This document shows, piece by piece, positions 9,006 to 18,164 of a stretch of 64,000 nt of DNA. A model generated the notes under the pieces. It saw only the letters and a program-made list of their open reading frames with translations. It was not told where the DNA came from and did not search any database. The translations under genes and the position numbers were made by a program. Numbering within the stretch: the first letter of the stretch is position 1; every line of letters starts with the position of its first letter. The DNA comes from Dermatophilus congolensis (lineage in GTDB: Bacteria > Actinomycetota > Actinomycetes > Actinomycetales > Dermatophilaceae): assembly GCF_900187045.1 (NCBI RefSeq), contig NZ_LT906453.1:1798001-1862000 (forward strand). Direction: 5' to 3'.

Positions 9006-12000
9006 TCCCTACCCGTAACCTCATCGATGTGTGGCGTGCCCAGGGAATCGACCTGTGGGATGACGATGGCCGGCTTCGGTATCGCGCGCCGCGCGGAGTT
9101 GTCACTGCCGAAACGCTCCAGGAGCTGAAGGCACGTAAAGATGAAATCTTGACGGTGCTGCGCGCTGACCGCGGTCCGAGCGTAGATAGTGAACACCGCT
9201 ACGACCCGTTCCCGTTGACGGATGTGCAGAGCGCCTACTTGATGGGACGCTCGGGGGCTTTTGACCATAGTGGCGTGGCCTGCCACCTCTACTGTGAGGT
9301 GGAGTATCCCCGGTTGCAGATGGAGCGTGCCTGCACTGCGTGGCAAGAGCTTGTCCGTCGCCACGACATGCTGCGTGTGCGTATTGACCCGGCTGGCTAT
9401 CAGCAGGTGCTTGCTGATGTTCCGCCACTACCGATCACCGTGACTGAGCTGTCTGACGCACAAGAATCGACTCGGGCTGAGCACGTGCAGCAGGTGCGTG
9501 CAGCGATGTCGCACGCAGTGCACCCAGTGGGGCAGTGGCCGATGTTCGCGGTGGCTTTCACGCAACCGCATGAGGAAGATCCCGATGGCGCCACGCTCAT
9601 GCACGTCTCGTATGACTTCCTGATGGGGGACTGGGCGAGTTTGCTTAGCCTGCTTCGCCAGTGGGAGGAGCTGTACAACGGTGCTGAAGGTGCACAGTGC
9701 TCGCCGGTGCTGTTCCGAGATTTCGTGGTGTGGGAACGGGGACAGCGAGAGAAAGCCCCTTACCGTCAAGCCCGCGACTACTGGCTGCAGCGAATTGATG
9801 AGTTGCCTGCTGCTCCTCAGATTTCTTTGAGCGAGACTGAAAGTGAATCGGCTTGTTGGTCAGGCATTGAGGCCCTGATCGCTCCCGAAGCATGGAACAC
9901 GATCCGTTCGCGGGCGCAGGCCGTGGGGTTGACGCCTACGGCAGTGGTGCTGACGTGTTACGCGGATGTGTTGGCGCAGTGGGCGCAGGATCGGCATTTC
10001 TGTTTGAACTTGACGGTGCTTGATCGTCCAGCTGAAGTTCCAGGCGTTGATGAGATCATCGGCGACTTCACGACGGTCACTTTGCTAGAGGTGGGCGCCA
10101 AAGCTGGCTCGTTCACTGAACGCGCCACGCAGGTGATGCACCAGCTTCTCGAGGATCTGGATCATCGCGCGTTCAGTGGCGTGGAGGTGATGCGGGAGAT
10201 TGCGCGTAGGCGTGGCCGGCACACCGCGGCGATGCCGTACGTGTTCACAAGTGCTATCGGTGTGGGCAGTCAAGATTCGGCTGAGGCACAGCAGGGAAAG
10301 ATTGTTCACAGCATCAGCCAAACGCCGCAGGCGGTGTTGGACTGCCAGGTGATGGACGATGCTGATGGGTTGCACATCCACCTGGATGGGCGAGTTGGTG
10401 CGTTGCAGGAAGCAGTACGCAAGGACATGGCCGAGGTGCTAGTTGCTGCTTTGGAGAAGCTGGCCAGCGATGAGGACGCATGGGATGCGTTTTCGCCGGT
10501 GAGGCTTCCCCAATGGCAACAAGTTGAACGCAATCACGCCAACAACACTGCCGGTCAGCAGGTGGAGGGCACTTTGCATGGCGCCCTTGCGCGTGCGGCT
10601 GCAGCTGCCCCAAACGCTCCTGCGGTTATCAGTGATCAGGTGTGCTGGAGTCACGCCCAGCTGCAGCAGCACGCGCTGACTGTCAGTGCGGCGTTGCGGC
10701 AACGTGGTGTGCAGCCAGGAGATCGGGTTGCGGTGTGTGTGCCGCGTTCGCCTGAGCAGATCGCGGCAGTCCTTGGGGTTCTTGCGCTGGGGGCTGCGTA
10801 TGTGCCGATTGATGTACGCCATCCTTCGGGGCGTCGGAGCATGATTGCGCGCAGCGCCGAAGTTCGAGTGTTTATCCATGATGCCTCGACTGCGCCGGAG
10901 ACGTTGGATGGTGTCACGGCGGTTGAGTTGGCCTCGTTGCTCACCGGTGAGGCTGGTGACGCTGCGACGTTGGCCGCCGATGTAGGTCACCCGGATGATC
11001 TTGCGTACGTGATTTTCACTTCGGGTTCGACGGGCACCCCTAAGGGGGTGCGAATGAGTCACCGTGCTGCGCTCAACACGATCGAGGACGTGAATCGTCG
11101 GTGCGGTGTTGATGCTGCAAGCCGGAGCATCGCGATCGCTGATCTGAGTTTCGATCTGTCGGTGTACGACATTTTTGGGCCGTTGAGTCAAGGTGGCGCG
11201 GTGGTGTTGCCGCCGGCGGAGGCCGTACCTAATCCGGCTGCGTGGTTGTCGGCTGCTGCGGACAATGGCGTCACCATTTTCAACACTGTCCCGGCCGTGG
11301 CGCAGATGATGTTGAGCGCGGTTGAGGGCGGTGCGCTACCGCCGTCGGGCGTTCGTACGTGGATTCTTTCTGGCGATCGGATTCCGCGGGATCTGGTGCG
11401 GCGGCTGCATGAGGTGTTCCCGGGAACGATTTTTGAGGCTATGGGTGGCGCTACTGAGGCTGCTATCTGGTCGATTGCGCACCGTATTGACCTTGAGTGT
11501 GTTTCCGGTGAGATTCCTTATGGCACTCCGTTGGCGAATCAACGCTTCGCGGTGATTGATCAGGCTGGTCAGGATCGGCCAGTGGGAGTCAGCGGGGAGA
11601 TTGTCATCCTGGGTGCGGGTTTGGCGCAGGGGTATGAGGATTGCGCGCAGACCGAGCGGGCTTTCATTGATGATCCGGTGCGGGGTCGGTTTTATCGCAC
11701 TGGTGATGCGGGCCGGTATTTGCCTGGCGGCGACATTGAGATTGAGGGTCGCTTGGATGACCAGGTGAAGATCCGTGGGCACCGGATTGAGCTCGGTGAG
11801 GTCGAGAGTGTGCTGGTCGCTGACCCGTCGGTGCGTCAGGCGGCGGTCGTGGTTGCTGGTGAAGGAGCCCAACGGGCGTTGCATGGCTTCATCGTTGCTG
11901 AGCAGGGCAGTTCTGATGCTGCTGGTGAGCCAGTCGCGCAAGCCATGGAGGAGGCTGCGGGGCTGGCTGCAGATGTGGTTGATTGCACCGACGCTGAGGG

Positions 12001-14440
12001 CATTGCTGCGTATGCCACGGCGATGGAGAAAGCCTGCGTTGCTTCCATTGTTGAGGTGCTTGGCCGTGTTGATGCTGGTTTGCCTGTGGCGGCAGCGCAT
12101 CAGTGGATTGTTGATTTGTGGCGGCAGACGTTGGCTGCATGGCATCCGCATCTGTTGAGCGGCGGCAACCAGGGCGTGGTGAATCCTGGGTTGGCTGTCG
12201 GCGCGGCTGAGGTGCAGCGGTTGTGGGAGGAGGTGGGGCAGCTCAGTCCGCGGGGCGCGGATTATCGCGGTGTGACTGCGTATGTGCGTCGGTGCGCTGA
12301 TGTTTTGCCGCAGTTGCTCAGCGGGGAGCAGCGTCCTTCAGATTTGTTGTTCACCGACGGCGTGGATGACAGTTCGGCGCAGGTATATCGCAAACGGTTG
12401 AGCATGCGTTGGGGTACTGAGACTGTCGCTCATCTGGTGGAGCGGCTGGTTGAGGGTGATCCGCAGCGCCCGTTGCGTGTTCTCGAGATCGGGGCGGGCA
12501 CCGGTAGCACCACTGATGCTGTGCTGCGTGGCTTGGGCGATCGGCCGTATGAGTACGTTTTCAGTGATCGTGCATCGTTCTTCCTTGATGCTGCCCAGCA
12601 GCGCTGGTCGGGTGATCCACGGATGACGTTCACGGTGTTTGACCTGGATAAGGATCCGGTTGAGCAGGGAATTGAGCTCGGATCATTTGATCTGGTGTGT
12701 GCTTTTGGGGTGCTTGAGAATGCTCGGCATATCCCGCGGGCTCTGGATCGAGTGGCTGCGTTGGCTTGCCCTGGTGGAGTGGTCGTTATTTCTGAACCGG
12801 TCGGGGTGCAGTGGTGGATCATGGTTTCGCAGATCTTCATGATGACGCGCCCAGAGCCGTCGAGCCGTCCTGAGGGGGTACTTTTCCCTGATGGTGCCTG
12901 GTGGGCTGCCCATATTGGGGCAAGCACGGGCAGCGATGTGGCACTCACGCCTGCGGCGGATAGTGTGCTGGCCCCTGAGGGGTTTGGGCTGTTCGCTTCC
13001 CGTGTGGGGTGTTCTGCGGTGGATTGCCAGGCGCAGGATCAGTCCATTTTGGCCACGGCGCGCCAGCAGCTGCCTGAGGTGATGGTTCCGGTGAGTCTTC
13101 GCCGGTTGCCTCAGCTGCCGTTGACTCCCAACGGCAAGGTTGACCGGCGGGCGCTGGTTAATCTGACGAGAGCTCAGGAGGCGGGGCAGCCGGTACAGCC
13201 AAAACCGCAGGAGAGTTTCACATGTGATCTCACCGAAACAGCCGCTACGTGGGCACAGCTGCTCACGCAGCTGTGGAAAGAGCACCTCGGCTCAGACAGC
13301 GAGCTGAGCTGGGCGGTGAATCCGTATGATCTCGGCGCGAATTCGGTCTCAGCTGCAGCAGTGTCCACCCAGGTTCGGGACCGGTTGGGCGATGGGGTTT
13401 CTTTCGAAGCAATGTTGCGGATTTTGTTAACTGCACCAGATATTGCTGCAACAGCAATAGCCCTGGAGCGTCTGGAAGCAAATTCTGATCCCACGAGCGA
13501 GTCGGCTTCAGCAGACGCCGGTCAAACCCAAGAGCCGGTGCGAGTGATATCGCTGGGTGAGCCCACTGCTGCGCCGGCGGTGACCACTGTGGTGTTCTCC
13601 GACTCATTGGCCTCGGCGGATTCGATGCGGCCACTGCTGCGTAGACTGTGGCAGCACCCTGATGCCCAAGAGCTATTCGGCGCTGACAGTGATGTGCGCC
13701 TGGTTGAGGTGCCTGACGATGAGTGGTTCTGCTCTCTGCCAGCTGCAAGCGCGATCCAGCAGATAGCAGCCAACGTAGCGGCTTGTCTCGAGCAGACAGG
13801 CGCCCAGGAGTACTGTCTGATTGGGTATAGCTTCGGCTCGCTCGTGGCTATCGAGGTGGCGCGCCATCTGATCGAGAATGGCCACACGGTTCGGCCTTTG
13901 GGGCTGATTGATCCTCACGTTGTTCCAGCAGGTATTCACGATCGCCTAGCTGAGGTGATGTTTATTACTTCGCTGGGGGCACAGACGCAGATGCTGTTCC
14001 CCGATGCGCCCCCGCTGGTGGCTTTGCTTGATTCGGTGGTCTCTGCCCCTGCTGCTCACCCGGATGCTGCAGCGTTCTTCGCGTCATTGGATGCGTTGTC
14101 TGAGCAGGATCGGTGGGAGCTGTACGCAACGGCAGTTTCTACGTCGCATCGGCGAGCAGTCTGTGACCTGCAACGTATGTGGCGACGTTATCGACACACG
14201 ATGAACTCCGCTATGGAAGAGCCTGCGGATCTTGTGGTCGATGCGGTGATCATCCAGCCGTGCGATCACCTTGGGTTCCGCCCGGGGGCGCACGACGAAT
14301 TCTTTGCTGTGTGGCAGGAACGCTTCATCGGTGATGTTCACCGTGAACACGTACCGGGTAACCATTTCACCCTCGTCACTGGTGAATTCGCATCTACGAC
14401 GGCGCAGGCTTTGATCGCTGGTTATCGAGCTCTTGTGTAA
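9002..14440 (+). CDS. Nonribosomal peptide synthetase: docking / Cy / A(Cys) with embedded methyltransferase / PCP / TE
   Basis: The 1812-residue protein starts with a TubC-type docking domain (about 1-60). A Cy domain from about 66 has an intact DxxxxDxxS (Asp205, Asp210, Ser213) and the family PYVFTS and TPQAVLD motifs. The adenylation domain begins near 523, with FTSGSTGTPKG, and its pocket reads by eye D-L-Y-N-I-S-M-I-W, close to known cysteine codes. A methyltransferase with LEIGAGTGSTT (near 1161) is inserted before the closing NGKVDR (near 1377), as in PchF. The carrier domain has LGANS (Ser1448) in place of the usual GGDS. A C-terminal thioesterase carries GYSFGS (Ser1610). The domain order is that of PchF and of the tail of HMWP1: cyclise Cys, C- or N-methylate, release. 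Confidence 0.94.
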   Translation: MIPTRNLIDVWRAQGIDLWDDDGRLRYRAPRGVVTAETLQELKARKDEILTVLRADRGPSVDSEHRYDPFPLTDVQSAYLMGRSGAFDHSGVACHLYCEVEYPRLQMERACTAWQELVRRHDMLRVRIDPAGYQQVLADVPPLPITVTELSDAQESTRAEHVQQVRAAMSHAVHPVGQWPMFAVAFTQPHEEDPDGATLMHVSYDFLMGDWASLLSLLRQWEELYNGAEGAQCSPVLFRDFVVWERGQREKAPYRQARDYWLQRIDELPAAPQISLSETESESACWSGIEALIAPEAWNTIRSRAQAVGLTPTAVVLTCYADVLAQWAQDRHFCLNLTVLDRPAEVPGVDEIIGDFTTVTLLEVGAKAGSFTERATQVMHQLLEDLDHRAFSGVEVMREIARRRGRHTAAMPYVFTSAIGVGSQDSAEAQQGKIVHSISQTPQAVLDCQVMDDADGLHIHLDGRVGALQEAVRKDMAEVLVAALEKLASDEDAWDAFSPVRLPQWQQVERNHANNTAGQQVEGTLHGALARAAAAAPNAPAVISDQVCWSHAQLQQHALTVSAALRQRGVQPGDRVAVCVPRSPEQIAAVLGVLALGAAYVPIDVRHPSGRRSMIARSAEVRVFIHDASTAPETLDGVTAVELASLLTGEAGDAATLAADVGHPDDLAYVIFTSGSTGTPKGVRMSHRAALNTIEDVNRRCGVDAASRSIAIADLSFDLSVYDIFGPLSQGGAVVLPPAEAVPNPAAWLSAAADNGVTIFNTVPAVAQMMLSAVEGGALPPSGVRTWILSGDRIPRDLVRRLHEVFPGTIFEAMGGATEAAIWSIAHRIDLECVSGEIPYGTPLANQRFAVIDQAGQDRPVGVSGEIVILGAGLAQGYEDCAQTERAFIDDPVRGRFYRTGDAGRYLPGGDIEIEGRLDDQVKIRGHRIELGEVESVLVADPSVRQAAVVVAGEGAQRALHGFIVAEQGSSDAAGEPVAQAMEEAAGLAADVVDCTDAEGIAAYATAMEKACVASIVEVLGRVDAGLPVAAAHQWIVDLWRQTLAAWHPHLLSGGNQGVVNPGLAVGAAEVQRLWEEVGQLSPRGADYRGVTAYVRRCADVLPQLLSGEQRPSDLLFTDGVDDSSAQVYRKRLSMRWGTETVAHLVERLVEGDPQRPLRVLEIGAGTGSTTDAVLRGLGDRPYEYVFSDRASFFLDAAQQRWSGDPRMTFTVFDLDKDPVEQGIELGSFDLVCAFGVLENARHIPRALDRVAALACPGGVVVISEPVGVQWWIMVSQIFMMTRPEPSSRPEGVLFPDGAWWAAHIGASTGSDVALTPAADSVLAPEGFGLFASRVGCSAVDCQAQDQSILATARQQLPEVMVPVSLRRLPQLPLTPNGKVDRRALVNLTRAQEAGQPVQPKPQESFTCDLTETAATWAQLLTQLWKEHLGSDSELSWAVNPYDLGANSVSAAAVSTQVRDRLGDGVSFEAMLRILLTAPDIAATAIALERLEANSDPTSESASADAGQTQEPVRVISLGEPTAAPAVTTVVFSDSLASADSMRPLLRRLWQHPDAQELFGADSDVRLVEVPDDEWFCSLPAASAIQQIAANVAACLEQTGAQEYCLIGYSFGSLVAIEVARHLIENGHTVRPLGLIDPHVVPAGIHDRLAEVMFITSLGAQTQMLFPDAPPLVALLDSVVSAPAAHPDAAAFFASLDALSEQDRWELYATAVSTSHRRAVCDLQRMWRRYRHTMNSAMEEPADLVVDAVIIQPCDHLGFRPGAHDEFFAVWQERFIGDVHREHVPGNHFTLVTGEFASTTAQALIAGYRALV

Positions 14441-14488
14441 AAAATGTCAGTCAATTCTGATGCTTTAACCCCTCGAAAGGATTTTTCT

Positions 14489-15163
14489 GTGACCAATCAG
14501 TCCACCTCCGACTCTGCCTCAGCTCCGAGCAGTCAAGCCCTCGTTCCTGACTCCCAGGGCGGCACATCGGCAGCGAAGAAGCCGTGGTTCACCGCCCGCG
14601 ATTTGATCACCGTGGGTATTTTTGGGGCGATCTATGCGGTGCTGAATTACGTGTTCGGCATGCTTGGCATGTTTGGCCCATTGGTGTGGCTGCTCAGTGT
14701 TCCCCCAGCAATCATCATCAATGGCATCACGTTTGTGCTGTTCTACAAGCGGGTACGTAAACCCGGCATGATCTTCCTGTTCTCGCTGATCCTGTCGATC
14801 GTTTTCGTTCTTCACGGTGGTGCCTTGCTGGGGGCGATTGCCACCCCGATCGTCGCTTTCATTGTTGAATTCGTCGCTCGTGCTGGTGACTACCGCACGA
14901 GGGCTTCAGCGATCGCGTCGTACACCTTGTTCGGACTAACCGCGTTCACACCGTTTGTTCCGATTCTTCTCAATGCCGACACCTACTTCCAGACTCCTGC
15001 CTGGCAGGCCATGGGTCCAGAATTCATCGCCGCGGCACAGCAGGTGTTCACCGTGCCGATGCTGCTGGGGCTGGCGGTTGCTTGCCCAGTCTCTGGATTC
15101 CTCGGCGGGCTGCTTGGAACAGCAGTGGTACGTAAGCATTTCCAACGCGCTGGCCTGGCATGA
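14489..15163 (+). CDS. ECF transporter substrate-binding (S) component, MptD/Trep_Strep type
   Basis: The integral membrane protein has about five or six hydrophobic segments after a Ser/Thr-rich polar N-terminus. The core from TARDLITVGIFGAIYAVLNY resembles the Trep_Strep/MptD family of putative S components. I prefer the GTG at 14489, which has AAAGGA upstream at suitable spacing. The ATG at 14444, right after the NRPS stop, is in frame but lacks a good ribosome site; it would add 15 residues. The T and A subunits follow with overlaps. Together they would import a small molecule, here probably the metal-metallophore complex, although ECF S components usually bind vitamins or metal ions. Confidence 0.85.
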   Translation: MTNQSTSDSASAPSSQALVPDSQGGTSAAKKPWFTARDLITVGIFGAIYAVLNYVFGMLGMFGPLVWLLSVPPAIIINGITFVLFYKRVRKPGMIFLFSLILSIVFVLHGGALLGAIATPIVAFIVEFVARAGDYRTRASAIASYTLFGLTAFTPFVPILLNADTYFQTPAWQAMGPEFIAAAQQVFTVPMLLGLAVACPVSGFLGGLLGTAVVRKHFQRAGLA

Positions 15164-15876
15164 GAACGAGCGAGCCTGAGAGCTTGCGTGAGCGTTTAGC
15201 GCTTGATCCACGGACCACAATGCTGCTTGTCGCTGGCGTCAGCGCGGCAGCATTGGGTCCGTATGGTCAGCACTTCATCGTTCCCGGTGTTGCTTTAGCA
15301 GTGCTGTTGGCGTTGTCAGTCAATGAGTGGCGGCGTGCTGTATGGGTGAGCGTGATCGCGCTTGGTGCATGGCTGGCCGCGCGACTGTTATTGCCGATTT
15401 CCTCTCCTGCAGTGGCAGCTTCAGTTGTCGTGCCACTGGATTACGTGGCCCGGTACTCCGCTGCTGTCGGGGTGGCGATTCATCTGTTCGCCACCACATC
15501 ACCGACAGTGCTGCATGCAGCCCTTCGGGCGCTGCGTTTGCCGCGTTCGATCGCCGTGACTCTTGTGGTGATGATCCGGTTTCTTCCGGTGGTGTTGACC
15601 GAGGCGTGCGCGGTTCTTGATGCCATGCGGCTGCAAGGTTTGACACGTCCGTCGGCACTGTTTCGTCACCCCATATTGGTGATTGAAAGGTTTACTGTGC
15701 CGATGATCGCCTCCAGCTTGCGGGCCGGGGATGATTTGTCGTCGGCGGCGTTGCTGCGTGGGTTAGGGTCACCGACGCCTCCGAGCGTGCTTCATCCGCC
15801 ACGGTTTCGGGCGATTGATGCCGCCTGGGTTCTGATTGCAGTCGTTCTCTTCATTGCGGGGTGGTACTGGACGTGA
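15160..15876 (+). CDS. ECF transporter transmembrane (T) component
   Basis: The 238-residue membrane protein matches the EcfT/CbiQ family. It has hydrophobic segments over the N-terminal half, then a cytoplasmic helical region with two Ala-Arg-Gly-type coupling motifs, LDAMRLQGL and ALLRGLG. These motifs dock onto the ATPases in the family. It overlaps the S-component stop by ATGA and the ATPase gene follows without a gap, so all three are probably co-translated. The gene is an ECF uptake module dedicated to the preceding NRPS cluster by position. Confidence 0.88.
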   Translation: MRTSEPESLRERLALDPRTTMLLVAGVSAAALGPYGQHFIVPGVALAVLLALSVNEWRRAVWVSVIALGAWLAARLLLPISSPAVAASVVVPLDYVARYSAAVGVAIHLFATTSPTVLHAALRALRLPRSIAVTLVVMIRFLPVVLTEACAVLDAMRLQGLTRPSALFRHPILVIERFTVPMIASSLRAGDDLSSAALLRGLGSPTPPSVLHPPRFRAIDAAWVLIAVVLFIAGWYWT

Positions 15877-17366
15877 TCGATCTGAGCAATGTGAGCTGGA
15901 AATACCCGCACGCTGAACACTACACACTCACCAACGTTGATCTGCATATCAATGCTGGTGAGTGTGTAGTGGTGTGCGGTGCCAGTGGAAGCGGTAAGTC
16001 GACGCTGCTACGTCTGATTAATGGTCTGGTTCCGCACTTTTATGACGAGGGTGATTTGCGTGGTCGTGTGACTGTTGAAGGTGTAGTGACCAGCCAGGCT
16101 GACCTGGAGGCCATTGGGCGTCGCACGGGCACTGTGCAGCAGCATCCGCGTCGGCAGTTCTTCACAAACACGGTGAGTGAGGAACTGGCTTTCGCCATGG
16201 AAAATTTCGCTCTACCAGTCCCGCAGATCGCTGAACAGGTCAATGCTGACCTGCAGATTTTGGGTCAAAACATGGATGTGTCGGTGCCGTTGACATCGCT
16301 ATCGGGAGGGCAGCAGCAACAGGTTGCGCTGGCCTCTTCGACAGCGCACCGTCCGCGCATCTTGTTGCTGGATGAGCCCAGCTCTAACTTGTCCACCGAA
16401 GCTATCGCTGCTTTGCGTGCGACGTTGGAACGTCACCGCGCTGCAGGTATGACGATCGTTATCGCCGAACACCGCCTGAGTTATCTGAACGGCCTAGTCG
16501 ATCGTGTAGTGATCATGGATTCTGGTGAAATCTCAGCGATATGGGATGCCGAACGTTTTGCCGCAACTGATGATGCTGAGCTGGAAAGCCTGGGTTTGCG
16601 TGGTGAGGTTTGTGCGGCACAGCTGGCCACGTGGCCCGCTGCTGGACTCAGCATCGCTGATGCCTGCGATGTTTGTGATGTTCCTGAGGGAGCGCTAGAG
16701 CTACGCAATATTGAATGCCGGGCTGGACGGCGCACGATTGTGGCTATCGATCGACTGACACTGCCACGTGCAACGGTGACTGCGTTGCGTGGTAGTAACG
16801 GTGCAGGTAAGTCAACCTTGGCTCGTGTTATTGCTGGCCTGCGCCGGGCACGTGGTGAGGTCCGTTTGGATGGGCGCAAGCTCACTCGCGGTGCTCGGCA
16901 GCGAGCTAGTGCTCTGGTGATGCAGGACGTGCAGCGGCAGCTCTTCACTGACACGGTGGAGGCAGAAATTGAGTTGGCTGGGCGTGATGCGGCAAGAACT
17001 GTGGCTGTGGCTGATCTGCTCCAGGCTTTCGATTTAAGCAAACTCACGGGGCGTCATCCGCTGTCTTTGTCGGGAGGTGAGCAGCAACGCTTGGTCATCG
17101 CAGGTTCTCGGTTGGCAGGGCGGCCCATCGTTATTTTCGATGAGCCAAGCTCTGGTGTAGATCGGCGTCACCTAGAGTCGATTGCCGCCCATATCCGCTC
17201 TGTGGCTGCAGATGGCGCAGTGGTGATCCTGATTAGTCATGACGAGGATCTTTTGGCGCGTGCCGCTGACCAGCAGATCACGTTGCGCGCATTGCATCAG
17301 GGTGGGCAGCCTGCGGAGGAGCGGGCATCTACAGCTGTCTCTTCAGGTGCTCACGTGGCATTGTGA
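15873..17366 (+). CDS. ECF transporter ATPase, two fused ABC domains
   Basis: Two ABC ATPase domains lie in one chain, replacing the usual EcfA1/EcfA2 pair. Domain 1 has Walker A GASGSGKST, signature LSGGQQQQV and Walker B ILLLDEPSS. Domain 2 has GSNGAGKST, LSGGEQQRL and IVIFDEPSS. Both therefore look catalytically complete. The GTG at 15873 overlaps the T-component stop as GTGA and is the likeliest start; a GTG at 15861 is also in frame. The gene ends the operon, and 27 bp separate it from the convergent TetR gene. Confidence 0.9.
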   Translation: MIDLSNVSWKYPHAEHYTLTNVDLHINAGECVVVCGASGSGKSTLLRLINGLVPHFYDEGDLRGRVTVEGVVTSQADLEAIGRRTGTVQQHPRRQFFTNTVSEELAFAMENFALPVPQIAEQVNADLQILGQNMDVSVPLTSLSGGQQQQVALASSTAHRPRILLLDEPSSNLSTEAIAALRATLERHRAAGMTIVIAEHRLSYLNGLVDRVVIMDSGEISAIWDAERFAATDDAELESLGLRGEVCAAQLATWPAAGLSIADACDVCDVPEGALELRNIECRAGRRTIVAIDRLTLPRATVTALRGSNGAGKSTLARVIAGLRRARGEVRLDGRKLTRGARQRASALVMQDVQRQLFTDTVEAEIELAGRDAARTVAVADLLQAFDLSKLTGRHPLSLSGGEQQRLVIAGSRLAGRPIVIFDEPSSGVDRRHLESIAAHIRSVAADGAVVILISHDEDLLARAADQQITLRALHQGGQPAEERASTAVSSGAHVAL

Positions 17367-17393
17367 CGGCATGTTTTGGTCGCTCTTGCGCCT

Positions 17394-18086
17394 TCATGAG
17401 TGCTGGGGCATGAGTTCTTGCTCGATTCCCGTCAGGAGGGAACGGATAAGAAGGCGAAAGTAGCGTTCGCTGATCCGTTCCCCTGACGGGGTGGGCAGGT
17501 GAGCGAGGTAGTCATCGCGCATCATTGCTAGTGCTGGCGATTCTTTGGTCAGCGGTTCTAGCTTGTTGACCATGGCGGTGATGTCGTGGTGGTTGGCAGA
17601 TAGGGGAGATTGGCGGTCGTGGTGCTCGATGGCATCGAGTGCGACGTTAACGATCATCGTGTAAGCCGGAGTAGCGTTTTCTTCTAGGCCCGCTTCGGTG
17701 AGTTTGACTATCGCCGTTTCGAAGAATGGCACGAGTGACCGTGGTGGGAGCCCAAGCTCGAGAGAGTCCATGACGTGGCGGGTCAGGCCGGTGTAGCGCA
17801 GCAGGATGTCGCGTAGTGCAGTGAGTGCTTGAGTGAACCATTCCTGCCAGCTGAGGTGTTCATCGGGCAGCGTGAGCTCAGCGCATATCTGGTCGCGGAT
17901 TTGGTCATGGATCTGCGTTTTGGTGGGGAAGTAGTGGTAGATCACGGAGGGCACTACGTCTAGTGCGGTGGCTAGGTCTCTGATGGTCCAGTTTTGCAGT
18001 CCGTGTTCTCTGGTGAGTGTGCAGGCGCAGTCGATCACGCGTTCGTGGGTCAGGCCCGCGCGTCGTGAGGTGTCCTTGCCAACCAT
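17394..18086 (-). CDS. TetR-family transcriptional regulator
   Basis: The 230-residue protein has an N-terminal TetR helix-turn-helix with TIRDLATALDVVPSVIYHYF followed by a ligand-binding C-terminal domain. It is divergent from the MFS exporter with 78 bp between the coding ends, and convergent with the ECF/NRPS operon. The usual role would be repression of the adjacent exporter and of itself, released by a small ligand. An inverted repeat ACTAG-N9-CTAGT at 18116-18134 in the shared promoter is a candidate operator. The ligand is unknown, and the metallophore or a toxic drug are both possible. Confidence 0.88.
   Translation of the reverse strand: MVGKDTSRRAGLTHERVIDCACTLTREHGLQNWTIRDLATALDVVPSVIYHYFPTKTQIHDQIRDQICAELTLPDEHLSWQEWFTQALTALRDILLRYTGLTRHVMDSLELGLPPRSLVPFFETAIVKLTEAGLEENATPAYTMIVNVALDAIEHHDRQSPLSANHHDITAMVNKLEPLTKESPALAMMRDDYLAHLPTPSGERISERYFRLLIRSLLTGIEQELMPQHS
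17428..17490. terminator. Long imperfect hairpin inside the 3' end of tetR, possible terminator of the opposing operon
   Basis: The arms 17428-17447 and 17473-17490 are complementary over 18 pairs with a 2-base bulge, and the loop is 25 bases. The hairpin lies 62 bp past the ECF ATPase stop. There is no other hairpin in the 27-bp convergent gap. It lacks a T-run, so function as a terminator is inferred only from position. Confidence 0.4.
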
Positions 18087-18107
18087 GCCTGTGAGTGTAA
18101 CGACACA

Positions 18108-18155
18108 TTGCCAGTACTAGAACGCTGATCTAGTGTTGTTGACAACGGTTCTCAA
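18108..18155 (+). promoter_or_regulatory. Promoter of the MFS gene with a Zur-like palindrome and a possible TetR operator
   Basis: A TTGCCA -35 (18108-18113) and TAGTGT -10 (18131-18136) are 17 bp apart. Between and over them lies ACTAG-N9-CTAGT (18116-18134), a candidate TetR site. Over the expected transcription start is TTGACAACGGTTCTCAA (18139-18155), a palindrome with mismatches only at two paired positions and a central base. It fits TGAnAA-N3-TTnTCA, the general form of actinobacterial Zur boxes as I recall them. The element pairs are read directly; the regulators are inferred. Confidence 0.55.
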
Positions 18156-18164
18156 TGGATAGGA

